Source of the DNA: an uncultured Methylomonas sp.
GTDB lineage: Bacteria; Pseudomonadota; Gammaproteobacteria; Methylococcales; Methylomonadaceae
Reading direction: 5' to 3'
DNA: 45,097 nt
Assembly (NCBI GenBank): GCA_936941155.1
Contig: CAKZJE010000085.1
Coordinates: forward strand, 1-45,097
How positions within the stretch are numbered: position 1 is the first letter of the stretch; each line of letters starts with the position of its first letter. The notes under the pieces were generated by a model, which was given only the letters and a program-made list of their open reading frames with translations, was not told the origin of the DNA and did not search any database. Shown one piece after another: positions 16,501 to 25,504 of this stretch. The position numbers were made by a program, and so were the translations under genes.

Positions 16501-18378
16501 ATTGACAGTAGTAATGGCAACATTGCTTGTTGTGTTAACGATAGTAATGGCTTCAATATTTTTAACACCATTAAAGTCGTTGGCTAATACAGCAGTATCA
16601 CCTGTCAAAATAACACTATCGCTATCTGCCCCCCCATCAACCACATCGGAAGTGTTTAGTCCTGTGCCTGCAACAAAAGTAAAAACATCGTCCCCTGCCC
16701 CACCTGTTAAATTATCATTGCCTGTGCTGCTGGAAATACTATCGTTACCCGCACCTGTAACGATAATGTCAACGCCTGTTCCAGCGGTTGTAATTGCAAA
16801 GTTACCATTAGTTTCACTGCTACCATTAAAATTTAACGCACCTGTTGTTAAAGTTGCAGCATTAAGCGTTAAAGTCGCTTCACTAGCAACCAAATTATCG
16901 AATGTTGTGATAGCAACAGCGGAGCTTGAGTTAGCAACAGTAATCGATTCAATATTACTCACATTGCTAAAATTGGTTGCGGCAACAGCTGTATTTCCAG
17001 TCAAAACCACGCTGTCATTATCTGCGCCACCATCAATGGTATCTGTAGTGGTTAAGCCACTTCCTGCAACAAAAGTAAACACATCATCGCCGTCACCTCC
17101 AGCAACTGAATCATTTCCTGCTCCTGATGTAATAGAATCATTGCCTGCACCACCTATCACAGTATCTGCATTCGCAGAACCTTTTATCACAGCACTTCCT
17201 GTGCCTGTTTTTGAAAGCACCCAATTGCCACCACCTGTTGCTAAAGAAACATCCAGTAATGTAAAGTTGGCAGCATCAATAGCTGCAATCCCTGCATTTG
17301 AGCTACCAGCTGTCGCTGTCCAGTTGCCTGCTAACGTTGCATTAGCTGTTGCACCTACTGAAACATTCAATACTTCAGACACACTGCCATTGCCTAAATC
17401 ATTAATTTGATCCACACCAGCATCTACTTTAAACGTATCTACATTTGCCCCACCGGTTAAAGTATCATCGCCACCACCACCTATCAGCGTATCGTTACCC
17501 GCTCCTCCACTTAATGAATTATCTACATTCATACTAGGATTATTAGCAGGATTAGTAATAGGATCATTGTTAGTCGGCGTGGTAATCAATGGATTCCAAA
17601 ACTTAGTTACACTACCTACAATAACATTATCTAACGCATTGCCTATTCCGTTAACTCCGTTAGTTCCGACTAAAGTTAAGTTTTCAAAATTAGTTGCGAG
17701 TGTGTAACTTACAGAAGACACCACTAAATCATTGCCTTCTAACGCGCTCTCAATCACTTTTTCAGAAGATGCGTCAATTAGGTATGTGTCATTTCCAATA
17801 CCACCATACAATCCGTCATTACCGGCTCCAACACGCCCATCCAAAGTATCATTCCCGCCGCGTCCTTCTAATCGGTTTGCAGAGCCATCACCTTGCAAAG
17901 TATCGTTTTGAGGACCACCGTAGACATTTCTAATGCCAATCAATGTATCCCAATAGCCACCTGTTGCTGAGACTGAAGCATCATCAGTCACTAAATTGAT
18001 GGTAAGACCGACTGTTGTTGTTGAGTAGTCGTAATCAGCAGTATCGGTGTAGGTAAAAACCCGTGAATCTGTGATATTGCTTGAACTAAATATGCCACCT
18101 GTTGTGTTTTTAATCGTTCCGTAATCAAAGACAATAATATAATCATTGCCGAATGTTAACGCCATGGTAGGATCAATGCGCAACGTCTTATTGTCTGTAC
18201 CAATGAACACATTTGCAGTCTTAGCACCTGACACCGTATATGTTTCTAACACGTTATCATTAATATCTGTCAAAGTGATTGTGCCTGTGCCAATCACAAT
18301 TTGCGTATCAAATGTAAAAAGTAGTTTATTTGGATCACCGATTAGGTTAGTCCAATTGGTCATAATAGGGTCAGCCAT
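13594..18378 (-). CDS. Giant RTX / hemolysin-type calcium-binding repeat protein
   Basis: The 1594-residue protein has no signal peptide. Residues about 1-115 resemble a bacterial Ig-like domain (GTITLTDINDN..., LRIDPTMALTFGNDYIIVFD). From about 160 to 1490, blocks of GGxGxDxLxG calcium-binding nonapeptides alternate with three kinds of longer repeat: an IDTVQASVNYTL...LENLTLTGTATSGTGN unit, an ITDWGxGDxL...VSVTGSTGNDxITGG unit, and a VILTGDTAV...NIEAITIVN...LTLNASTLTTG unit. The tail ends STLASTMFLV, compatible with type I secretion. Likely a large calcium-stabilised surface or extracellular protein. AGG is well spaced before the ATG. Some internal repeats are nearly identical at DNA level. 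No secretion genes are adjacent. Confidence 0.9.
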   Translation of the reverse strand: MADPIMTNWTNLIGDPNKLLFTFDTQIVIGTGTITLTDINDNVLETYTVSGAKTANVFIGTDNKTLRIDPTMALTFGNDYIIVFDYGTIKNTTGGIFSSSNITDSRVFTYTDTADYDYSTTTVGLTINLVTDDASVSATGGYWDTLIGIRNVYGGPQNDTLQGDGSANRLEGRGGNDTLDGRVGAGNDGLYGGIGNDTYLIDASSEKVIESALEGNDLVVSSVSYTLATNFENLTLVGTNGVNGIGNALDNVIVGSVTKFWNPLITTPTNNDPITNPANNPSMNVDNSLSGGAGNDTLIGGGGDDTLTGGANVDTFKVDAGVDQINDLGNGSVSEVLNVSVGATANATLAGNWTATAGSSNAGIAAIDAANFTLLDVSLATGGGNWVLSKTGTGSAVIKGSANADTVIGGAGNDSITSGAGNDSVAGGDGDDVFTFVAGSGLTTTDTIDGGADNDSVVLTGNTAVAATNFSNVSNIESITVANSSSAVAITTFDNLVASEATLTLNAATLTTGALNFNGSSETNGNFAITTAGTGVDIIVTGAGNDSISSSTGNDNLTGGAGDDVFTFVAGTGLNTSDVVDGGADSDSVILTGDTAVLANDFNGVKNIEAITIVNTTSNVAITTVNNLVAAGAVLTLNASTLTTGILNFNGSAELDGQFDVTAGNANDILLGGAGRDDLSGGGGNDIVNGGTGNDTLTGGAGNDIYVVDSAGDIINETSTLATEIDTVQASVNYTLTNVNLENLTLTGTATSGTGNLDDNIIISTNTASTLNGAAGKDTLTGGNGADFLDGGAGNDSLTGGTGNDTYVVDSASDVINETSTLATEIDTVQASVNYTLSNNNLEKLILTGTATSGTGNAIANTIISTNTASTLSGAAGNDTLTGGNGADSLDGGADNDSLIGGIGADTFTGGAGSDTFDLTGADGTIDTITDWGVGDVLAGALAAGGLLKVTINSTSIAAFTASSIASVNGRVSVTGSTGNDVITGGAAGADILLGGAGNDSLAGGAGNDTLVGGAGADTLTGGVGVNVFDLTGADATADTITDWGNGDTLVGVLVSGGQLKVTIDSASIAAFSAATIAATNGTVSVTGSTGDDTITGGAGNDILIGGAGDDTITAGTGLDSLTGDAGNDVFIFDSTSADTIDGGIGTDSIVLTGNVVMSAIDFNNITNIEEVTLANTTSNVAITTQNTLVSSAAILIFDASTLTTGTLNFLGTNEIDGQFSVTGGIANDTIVGGALADTLIGGEGNDALTGGAGGDSITGGLGNDTLDGGTGNDTLTGDVGNDIYVVDAAGDVVNETSTVTTEIDTVQAAVNYTLTNINLENLTLIGAATAGTGNADDNIIISTNTASTLSGAAGNDTLTGGDGADSLDGGIGNDSLSGGAGNDIYVVDAAGDVVNEVSTVATEIDTVQSSVSYTLLLGVENLTLTGTATTGTGNTSNNILIGNAANNTLTGGVGSDTLDGGAGKDTYVYSSTTHSGDKVTFSVADIDVINLSAIGNLTDSYGEYATTATDITVNNNIIVYGTTTAIAIATAATAIAADATVTATVGYIVVPDGLGNTLVYHSTNLGTNGTETLMLTLTGVANASTLASTMFLV

Positions 18379-18518
18379 AATAATACCTGCTTAGGTTACA
18401 AAAATTTAATAATGAGAAATTGGCAACTACTTAAGCTGTCTATGTTTTCTGTTTTTTTTGAATAATTTGCACGTTATAAACCTCATCTAATTTGAGAAAC
18501 GTAGTTTTTTGTTGAACC

Positions 18519-18546
18519 GTAGAGACGCAATATTTTGCGTCTCTAC
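18519..18546. repeat. GTAGAGACGCAA inverted repeat, copy 2
   Basis: The arms are identical to those at 2347-2374, with loop TATT instead of AATA, that is, the same element in the other orientation. It lies between the RTX gene start and the pilE stop. Confidence 0.75.
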
Positions 18547-18590
18547 TTTAAAAAACTATGTGTTTCTGAATGGATGCGGTTTATCTTGAG

Positions 18591-19037
18591 TTACCAACAA
18601 CCAGACTCAGCAACACTCGGAGTTGGTATTCCATCACCATTAAGATCTTCAAGACGATCTCCAAGATTGGTTAGGGCTAAAGTTCCACATTTGTCATTTT
18701 CTTGTGGGCTGTTATGCGTTGGCACAGCAGAGAGCGTATAAGAACTGTCTGTTGCTGCAACTTTTAAATCATAATAAGCAACTGCTCCATCAACAGGTGA
18801 TTTTGTGGCAAAAATAGTAGGCGTGCCTGTGTCTTCTCCAACCCCTGAGTACTTGCCTGTTTCTGAATAATGCCGCTCCATAGCAACAGCAAAACTGGTT
18901 AAAGCACCTTTCGCATCTGCACGGCGTGACTTAGCAACACTTTCTTGATAGTTGGGGTAAGCGACAGTGGCTAATATGCCAATAATTGCAATAACAATCA
19001 TCAATTCGATTAACGTAAAGCCTTGTTGTTTGTTCAT
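18591..19037 (-). CDS. pilE: Type IV pilin-like protein PilE
   Basis: The 148-residue protein has the class III prepilin signature [28 protein letters not shown] in pieces: a short basic leader cut after Gly6, then Phe+1 and Glu+5 and a hydrophobic helix. The globular part has a C-terminal Cys pair (DKCGTL and the final SGCW) that could form the usual disulfide loop. It matches PilE of minor-pilin clusters, which is incorporated in or primes the type IV pilus. It is the last gene of the cluster, 140 bases downstream of pilY1; the gap contains a hairpin repeat. Confidence 0.92.
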   Translation of the reverse strand: MNKQQGFTLIELMIVIAIIGILATVAYPNYQESVAKSRRADAKGALTSFAVAMERHYSETGKYSGVGEDTGTPTIFATKSPVDGAVAYYDLKVAATDSSYTLSAVPTHNSPQENDKCGTLALTNLGDRLEDLNGDGIPTPSVAESGCW

Positions 19038-19068
19038 TTAGATATGTCCAGTAAATAAAATAATTCAT

Positions 19069-19101
19069 CTGGAGTGCAAAAACATATTTTTTGCACTCCG
19101 G
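19069..19101. repeat. CTGGAGTGCAAAA inverted repeat, copy 1
   Basis: The 14-base arms CTGGAGTGCAAAAA and TTTTTGCACTCCGG (one mismatch) surround CATAT. It lies between pilY1 and pilE and could weaken read-through. A related copy is at 37946-37975. Confidence 0.7.
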
Positions 19102-19177
19102 CTATTGCTTTAGTGTGATTAGCTCACTCTGAAAATGCTGTGATTGACAACATCAAAAAACCTTTTGTTGTTTTTTA

Positions 19178-22100
19178 TTAGTCATTTCGCAGCTCTTGCC
19201 ATCCAATACGCGCCATTGCTGGCTTATTAACAAGTTCTTTAATATTTTGATTGCTCGCAACACCTAGCTTTTTATTCGCTATATTAAGTGCAACTAACGC
19301 TCTTCTGGCTTTTGCTTTAGCCGCCGCACTCTCAGCAGCAGCAGCCTCAGCAGCAGCAGCAGCATCTTCCACTGCTTTCGCCGCAGCTATTGCAGCTTGT
19401 TGAGCAGCAGCATCACCAGGATTAGCCAACGCCACAGCATCAGCGGCAAGTTTGGCAGCAACTGCATCTGTTAACAAATCATCAGCAACTTTTTGCGCTA
19501 ATAATTTCGCATCATAATCAGCATTAGCAGCATCACTTGCAGCCTGTGCTGCATCAGCCGCAGCTTGTGCTGCTGCCACAGCATCGGACAATCCTCCGCC
19601 AATCGTAGAATCACTTGTGCCGGGCACAAACTGTTGGTTATTAAAAAAGCTGGATGATGCTGGCAAACCTTTTAGAAAAACCTCACCTGCAACGACATAA
19701 TTTTTTGTCGTTGAAGTAACTGTTTGATCTGTTCTAATTAAATCGTCTGTGCCAATATTGCCATTGGAGTTGGTGTCAATAACAGGTTTATCTGTTGCAG
19801 TTCCGGTAAATAAATTCATCACCATTTTGTAACCCGTGCCGCTGGCCGTAGTGCTAATCTCTGCCGGAGCGCACAAATCAACATTCCCTGTGTTCACTGT
19901 CGTGGTTTCAGAACCTGGTATCCATGTGTTAAAAAACAAATTAACATCATCTGTCACGTCCGGGTCAGCACCTAATCGTTCTTTATTTGCTTTATTAAAG
20001 TTCACAAACCAGCCTTGATTGCTGATTAGTTTACCCGCTGAATTTTTAGCGAAAGCACAGTTACTCAACGATTTACTCGCATCAAGACATTTACTTGTTG
20101 TTTTATTATAAGCTTCTGCATATTTAACAGTGTTGCTACTCAACAAGCGTGTTTTATCCGTCACATCCAGCCCTTGCTCATTATAAAAAGGCCCTGATAA
20201 AAAGGTCTGTTCGATGAGATTTGCAGGTGTCATTTGTGAAAAACCATGATCCCAAACACCATAGAAAGATTGCATATCTGAAGTGCTTACATCTCCTGAA
20301 ATTAAATATTGTCCTGTTCCAAACAACACCAATACATTTGGAGAATTGCCTACAGCGCGTGCATTCTTAACAATCAAAGGACGCGTTGTAATAGGCTGCG
20401 GTTTGGGAGCTGAAATATTTTGTTGTACAGGAACACCGCCAGCAGTGGCGGCTATATGATGTGTTGCGGTAAACAAAGGTTTTGGTGCAGACACAGTGCC
20501 ATAAGCAACTTTCCAATCAGCAGGGTTAGTGCTAGACAAATCAAAAGCCCACATATTGCCTTTTAAATCCCCAGCATAAACTCTATCGGTAACACTGTTT
20601 TGTTTAGTGCTGTAAGTCTGCACTGAGGATAATCCATTACAAGTGGCAAGTGCATTGCAGTTAATGCCAGCAGCAACTTGTGCAGCAGTTGGATCGCCGG
20701 CTACAGGTAATTCTATTTTGATGTAATCACCACTGACCGAAGACCAATTTCCATCTAAACCGGCTTCCACAAAAGCAATAAACAAAGCAGCCTGCCCTTT
20801 TCCATTGTTGTTATATCCATTGCCGAAAATCACAGCCCATTTGCCATTAGGCATCATAGCAACACTAGGCAGAGAAAAAGAATAGCCCATATCAGAATCA
20901 TCTGAGCTATCAAACTCCCAAAGTGCAACTTTTGCTGCATTCGCCTCTGAAAACTGGCTAGGGTCAGTAATATCTAACGCAAAAATGCCTTTTCCACCCG
21001 CCATTTCACCACTTATTAATACGCTATGCCATGACCTTCCAGGGCCTGTGTCAATGAAAACATCTGAAACAACTGAGGGCATATCAACATAATAGCGATG
21101 GTCATAATCAGTTTGTGTTAAATAATGCAAACCTTCTGAAGTATTGGCTGAAAACACGGTGTTCGGAATATACGCCATCAATTCAGAACCATCAGTGGCA
21201 CTAAAAGCGTGCAACATTCCATCATTCGCTCCAGCATAAACCTTGCGCTGACGGTTTTCTTGGCTTAACTTAAACTCATTGTAAGTTTCACCAAGTGTTG
21301 CAGGAAAAGGGTATCTATTTGGCCAAAAGCCTGATGGTTTACCAACAGAAAGAGGATCTGAATGGATAATGTCTCCTAATAAATGGTCTCGCACTCTAAA
21401 GTTTTCTCCCGCACCTTCGTTATTCCTATCACCACGCAGATAATTTAAGCGGGCTTGGGCTTTGGTCACTGAAGCATCTTTTAACAAATCATTTTTTTGC
21501 TCTGTGGTTAAGTTACCCCACAAAAACGGCATACTTTTTCCGGTTGTGTTGTTGAAAGTAAGAATAGTTCGAGGATTGGTAATCAATTTTGTAGTCGCAT
21601 TCACTCTTGCATCTAACACGGTACTAGCGTTCCAATCAGGACTTTGTTTCACAGACTTAGTTTTCTCGTCAAAGCTGTAAGAAAGCACATCGCCTGACCA
21701 GCTGCCTTTGTCAGATTTGCTAAATTGCGCTAAATACGCCGCACTCACAGAAGGTATTAATGTGGAGCTATTAAAAGACACTGCGGTAGCACTTCCTGCG
21801 TAACTCTGGGGTTGGGCATTATTAATCGCTTCAAAAATATGTTTAAAACCTGCGGCTATTTTGTCTGGTGAGCCTGCTGACACAAACAAGCCTCTTGCGT
21901 TGTAAGCTGCGTGCCACAAGTCATCTATTTTTTCAGGCTTATCACTGCTACCGCTAGGGTCTCCCCAGTTGCTACTTTCTGTCCAAGTGCCGGGCAATTT
22001 AGTGTTAGTATTAAAATCAGGCTGACCATCATTATTTGTATCCAGTAAATAGCCGTCCAACCCAAACGCAACCGTATAAGTCACCATGTGTTGTTTTGGG

Positions 22101-23734
22101 TTTGCATCAAACGTTGTAATCGGAACTTTGTCATTGAGCGCACTCAAATCAGTAGAATAATAATATTGTGCAACGTCTGCTACTGTTGAATGTCTTTGTG
22201 ATGAAGTTACATCACTTGTGCTACCAATACCATCGCCATCAGCATCTTGTATGATGCTTTGAGCTGTTGTGTCCAAGTCATCATTCCAATAACCGTCAGT
22301 TTGCAAAATGGCAAAGTTTTGTTGGCATTCGTAAACAATAGGGTCTGCATAGGTAACTAGGGTACTGCCACTTGTTGGTGGCAATGCTTTGTGCATAAAG
22401 TACTGACCTACTCGATATAAAGCAGGCGGTAATGGTGTAGTACCACTTGGATTTCTAGCGTATAGAGCTTTTAATAAATCTTTATTAGGCGTAAGAAAAT
22501 TAGTTCTGAGGGTGGTTGACCCTACAGGATCATACTGTGATGGAACAGGAATAAAAATCTTGTTCCAGATGGTGCTTAATCCATAACGATATTTGGGATT
22601 CGCATCAATCACCTCACCTACAGAGGCTTTCGCAATGTTAATTCGTTGACGGTAGTATTGATACCAATTGGCAATATTTTGCTTTTCTTCATCTAGAGTT
22701 CTACCCCATTCATTTAAGCCAGTTGTATGAGTAGAACTATCTGTAATCGTTGGATTAAGGCTGTAATTAGAATTGATTGAAATAGTGACATTGTTTGAGC
22801 CACAGCCTGTGACTGTTGCATAACCTGCTGGATTCACAGAAGGCGTTGTACCAGAACAAGTTGCAGTACCTGTTGTACTAGCAGCTGAGGGAAAGTATTT
22901 AATTTCTTCTTTAAGCATCCCTCCGGCATTCACTGTATAACGAGTATGCTCATCCCAAAAGTCCACCATATTATTTGCACCAACAACTCTGTTAATGCCT
23001 TTTTTTATTGTCGTTGTGACAACTGTCCCTACTTTTTTACTCACGCTGCTACCTCCCGATGCTATGCTAGGTTTAACCCCTGCATAGCCGTGAGTATCAT
23101 GTGCTATTTCAAAAACAAAGCCCGTTAGATTTTTAGGGTCTGTTGCTGCGGATTGAGTAGTTGCGTTACCACAATCAAAAGCTGTTGGATAATTCTTTGC
23201 CGCTGTAAAACTTGCAGGTGCACAAGCACTGCCGTCAGCATTGCCTTTTTTCCAAGGCAAATAAGTAATACCTGGGTCGTAGTAAATGGTATTCATCTGC
23301 GCCGCACGAATCCGCCATTCGTAATTCATATAGCTGGTAATTGTGCTAGTTGTAAAATTGTTTAAATTATCTATTCCATGAAAGTCGTAAACGAAATTGT
23401 TACCATCGTCATAATAATCATAAAGATTAAGACCTCCATCCACTTGCAATGAGGCGGGGCATGTTTTTTTCGCCAGAATCCCTTCGTTTTGTGGATCATA
23501 AAGGCAAGAGTGCCAATACTTTTTAGTCAACGTATCCCAATCCATCGAACCAGAATCGTCAATCTGAAAAAAAACGTTTGAGGGCACGCCTGCGCCGCTG
23601 CCTGTTGTTGTGGAGGTAGAACCTACAAACAAAGGTGCATTGGCTAACTGTCCAGGAGCTGCATAAACAGCGGTAAAAAATAACGCCGCAGTGCCAATAC
23701 AACTTATCCATAAACACGATTTCAATTTAATCAT
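19178..23734 (-). CDS. pilY1: Type IV pilus tip adhesin PilY1
   Basis: The roughly 1518-residue exported protein starts at the ATG at 23734, preceded by GGAG; an upstream in-frame TTG at 23746 is unlikely. A signal peptide (about 1-25, ending VYAA) is followed by a vWA-like region with a metal-site motif DDSGSMD near residue 62. The C-terminal half has the PilC/PilY1 beta-propeller (VYAGANDGMLHAF, ISGEMAGGKGIFALDITDP, VYAGDLKGNMWAFDL, VLFGTGQYL). Calcium-loop-like stretches (DTNNDGQPD, DTNSNGNIGTDD) are present. Residues about 1378-1490 are an alanine-rich, coiled-coil-like insert before the usual PilY1 end (ARIGWQEL). PilY1 sits at the pilus tip and regulates extension, adhesion and surface sensing. 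It lies in the minor-pilin cluster. Confidence 0.94.
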   Translation of the reverse strand: MIKLKSCLWISCIGTAALFFTAVYAAPGQLANAPLFVGSTSTTTGSGAGVPSNVFFQIDDSGSMDWDTLTKKYWHSCLYDPQNEGILAKKTCPASLQVDGGLNLYDYYDDGNNFVYDFHGIDNLNNFTTSTITSYMNYEWRIRAAQMNTIYYDPGITYLPWKKGNADGSACAPASFTAAKNYPTAFDCGNATTQSAATDPKNLTGFVFEIAHDTHGYAGVKPSIASGGSSVSKKVGTVVTTTIKKGINRVVGANNMVDFWDEHTRYTVNAGGMLKEEIKYFPSAASTTGTATCSGTTPSVNPAGYATVTGCGSNNVTISINSNYSLNPTITDSSTHTTGLNEWGRTLDEEKQNIANWYQYYRQRINIAKASVGEVIDANPKYRYGLSTIWNKIFIPVPSQYDPVGSTTLRTNFLTPNKDLLKALYARNPSGTTPLPPALYRVGQYFMHKALPPTSGSTLVTYADPIVYECQQNFAILQTDGYWNDDLDTTAQSIIQDADGDGIGSTSDVTSSQRHSTVADVAQYYYSTDLSALNDKVPITTFDANPKQHMVTYTVAFGLDGYLLDTNNDGQPDFNTNTKLPGTWTESSNWGDPSGSSDKPEKIDDLWHAAYNARGLFVSAGSPDKIAAGFKHIFEAINNAQPQSYAGSATAVSFNSSTLIPSVSAAYLAQFSKSDKGSWSGDVLSYSFDEKTKSVKQSPDWNASTVLDARVNATTKLITNPRTILTFNNTTGKSMPFLWGNLTTEQKNDLLKDASVTKAQARLNYLRGDRNNEGAGENFRVRDHLLGDIIHSDPLSVGKPSGFWPNRYPFPATLGETYNEFKLSQENRQRKVYAGANDGMLHAFSATDGSELMAYIPNTVFSANTSEGLHYLTQTDYDHRYYVDMPSVVSDVFIDTGPGRSWHSVLISGEMAGGKGIFALDITDPSQFSEANAAKVALWEFDSSDDSDMGYSFSLPSVAMMPNGKWAVIFGNGYNNNGKGQAALFIAFVEAGLDGNWSSVSGDYIKIELPVAGDPTAAQVAAGINCNALATCNGLSSVQTYSTKQNSVTDRVYAGDLKGNMWAFDLSSTNPADWKVAYGTVSAPKPLFTATHHIAATAGGVPVQQNISAPKPQPITTRPLIVKNARAVGNSPNVLVLFGTGQYLISGDVSTSDMQSFYGVWDHGFSQMTPANLIEQTFLSGPFYNEQGLDVTDKTRLLSSNTVKYAEAYNKTTSKCLDASKSLSNCAFAKNSAGKLISNQGWFVNFNKANKERLGADPDVTDDVNLFFNTWIPGSETTTVNTGNVDLCAPAEISTTASGTGYKMVMNLFTGTATDKPVIDTNSNGNIGTDDLIRTDQTVTSTTKNYVVAGEVFLKGLPASSSFFNNQQFVPGTSDSTIGGGLSDAVAAAQAAADAAQAASDAANADYDAKLLAQKVADDLLTDAVAAKLAADAVALANPGDAAAQQAAIAAAKAVEDAAAAAEAAAAESAAAKAKARRALVALNIANKKLGVASNQNIKELVNKPAMARIGWQELRND

Positions 23735-23775
23735 TATTATCTCCAATCTGTTCGCTTTGAACTTAAAATCAATCC

Positions 23776-24477
23776 TTAATCTTCAAGAAATCCTGTTGAG
23801 CCACCGAAATAGCTACGCAATAAAACGACGGTTTGAGGATTTTTTCCAACACCTCGCGCCGTGACACTAAATTTATAGATAGGTCTATCCTTTGTTGAAT
23901 CAGGAAAATGCTTAGAATATATATAGGTAATAAAATAACGTGGTTGAGCTGCAAGTGTTTTTTTCCCCGTAACCGGATCCTCATCTTCAACAGAAACTTC
24001 AACAGATTTATTATCGTCCGTCCAAGTTGAAGGGTCTTTTTCATCAGGCACAGGACAATCACCATCACAATCACCGCACATTTCAACTAAAGAGGTTCTG
24101 TTTTTAACCGTACCAGAACCTGCGTCTGTGGTAGTTGCTACTGCATGAAACACCCCAGGAATGTCGTTTATCGCTCCGCGAATAACACCATTACAAAACT
24201 GTTGAATCGAGCCCAGGCCAGGATCAATCGGCGGAACAGTATCAGCAGCTCCTTTATTCCATAACTCTCCTATCTTCGCCTCCCCTGCACGCAACCCTGC
24301 TTCTGCTGCTTGAAAAGCTGTGTTCCTGTCAAGATCATTACCTGACATTTTTTCTTCTAAACTATTCACTTTCATTGAACTAATACCCATCATAGTCAAT
24401 AACAGTAAAATAATTAAACTCACAATCAGAGCTATGCCAGACTGTTTAGAAAGAGAAGGAGTCGTCATTAAGCGCAT
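23776..24477 (-). CDS. pilX: Minor pilin PilX
   Basis: The 233-residue protein starts MRLMTTPSLSKQSGIALIVSLIILLLLTMMG in pieces: short leader, then the PilX N-terminal helix SGIALIVSLIILL, followed by the diagnostic EEKMSGNDLDRNTAFQAAEAGLRAGE. PilX is a tip-complex minor pilin that works with PilV, PilW and PilY1. AGGAAA precedes the first ATG. It is ten bases downstream of pilW and 41 bases upstream of pilY1. The mature part carries a cluster MCGDCDGDCPVPDEKD, cysteine-spaced and acidic, which could be a disulfide or metal loop. Confidence 0.92.
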   Translation of the reverse strand: MRLMTTPSLSKQSGIALIVSLIILLLLTMMGISSMKVNSLEEKMSGNDLDRNTAFQAAEAGLRAGEAKIGELWNKGAADTVPPIDPGLGSIQQFCNGVIRGAINDIPGVFHAVATTTDAGSGTVKNRTSLVEMCGDCDGDCPVPDEKDPSTWTDDNKSVEVSVEDEDPVTGKKTLAAQPRYFITYIYSKHFPDSTKDRPIYKFSVTARGVGKNPQTVVLLRSYFGGSTGFLED

Positions 24478-24487
24478 TTTTAGTTTC

Positions 24488-25504
24488 CTATTTAAGACGA
24501 TTGCGAATCGCTAGGGTAATATCATAAACATTGCGTACTCTGCCATCAGTCATCCCCATGCAGGTTGATGACGTACTATTGCTAGGGCAAGTTGTCACTG
24601 CTTTGCTGTTGCTCTCAGGCCCCTCCACACCACTGCCAGAGGCATAAATCAGCGTAATTCCCTCTTTTGTTGATATTAACCCGCGAGTCGCAGATCCTGC
24701 TAACAATGTTATCCTCACACCTTTTATATTCGCTGTATCATCAACTTGATTTATCGGCAGATACCTATCTGCAATGCCATCATCGTCTGAATCTTCACCG
24801 TAGAGAATTTGCATATCTTCAATTCCCTCAACTAACTCTTGTCGTGATCCGACAACTAAAACATTATTAGGATCAAATTGACTTTTAAATAATGCAGGCT
24901 GACCATTTGAGCCCAGACGAATATCGTAAGTTACGCTATACCATTTTAAAATTTGCGCCGATGTGCCGTACTCATTCGCAAAATCATCATGATCAATACT
25001 CGTACCTGAATTGCCTAGTACTCTAAAAACATCGGCATATTCACAATTAGTGACAACTGCCCAATCATTGACATCTAAACTATCACCTGTACCTGCTTGA
25101 ATGGTAAGCGGTGTTGTATTACTGCCTGTTTCTACCACAGGAATCGCCAAATTTTTAAAACCAGTCAGCGTAATACTATCTGTGCCATTAACAACATCCG
25201 CATCAGAATCATCATTGTCGTTACCGGAAACACCTACGCTTCCTGCCCCAAAAGGATAAACCTTGGTATTGTCTGTAATACAGCCCCAAAAATCAGCCTG
25301 ATGCACATCCTGTGATAAAAACTCAATCGCAAAACGTCCATTTTCTTGCAAACGTGCATTTGCCTCTTGCAAGCTATAGGTTTTTTTACTCCCAATGAAC
25401 ATTTGAATAAGCCCTCCCACTAAAAACACACCTATCAGCATGGCAATCATGATTTCCACCATGTTGATACCGAGTTGTGAACGCGCAGTTTTAATTATTT
25501 TCAT
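24488..25504 (-). CDS. pilW: Minor pilin PilW
   Basis: The 338-residue protein has a type IV prepilin N-terminus (GINMVEIMIAMLIGVFLVGGL, Glu+5 present although the residue after the cleavage glycine is Ile) and the PilW hallmark LQENGRFAIEFLSQDVHQADFWGC. The C-terminal half has GVRITLLAGS and DITLAIRNRL, typical ends for the family. Its start overlaps the pilV stop by four bases (ATGA), so translation is coupled. It is part of the minor pilin priming complex at the pilus base or tip. Confidence 0.93.
   Translation of the reverse strand: MKIIKTARSQLGINMVEIMIAMLIGVFLVGGLIQMFIGSKKTYSLQEANARLQENGRFAIEFLSQDVHQADFWGCITDNTKVYPFGAGSVGVSGNDNDDSDADVVNGTDSITLTGFKNLAIPVVETGSNTTPLTIQAGTGDSLDVNDWAVVTNCEYADVFRVLGNSGTSIDHDDFANEYGTSAQILKWYSVTYDIRLGSNGQPALFKSQFDPNNVLVVGSRQELVEGIEDMQILYGEDSDDDGIADRYLPINQVDDTANIKGVRITLLAGSATRGLISTKEGITLIYASGSGVEGPESNSKAVTTCPSNSTSSTCMGMTDGRVRNVYDITLAIRNRLK

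Noticed and set aside
14231-17410. Several long plus-strand open frames rich in Pro, Ser and Val opposite the giant RTX gene.
   Set aside because: They are antisense images of the Gly/Asp/Thr repeat codons and have no independent start signals or family features.
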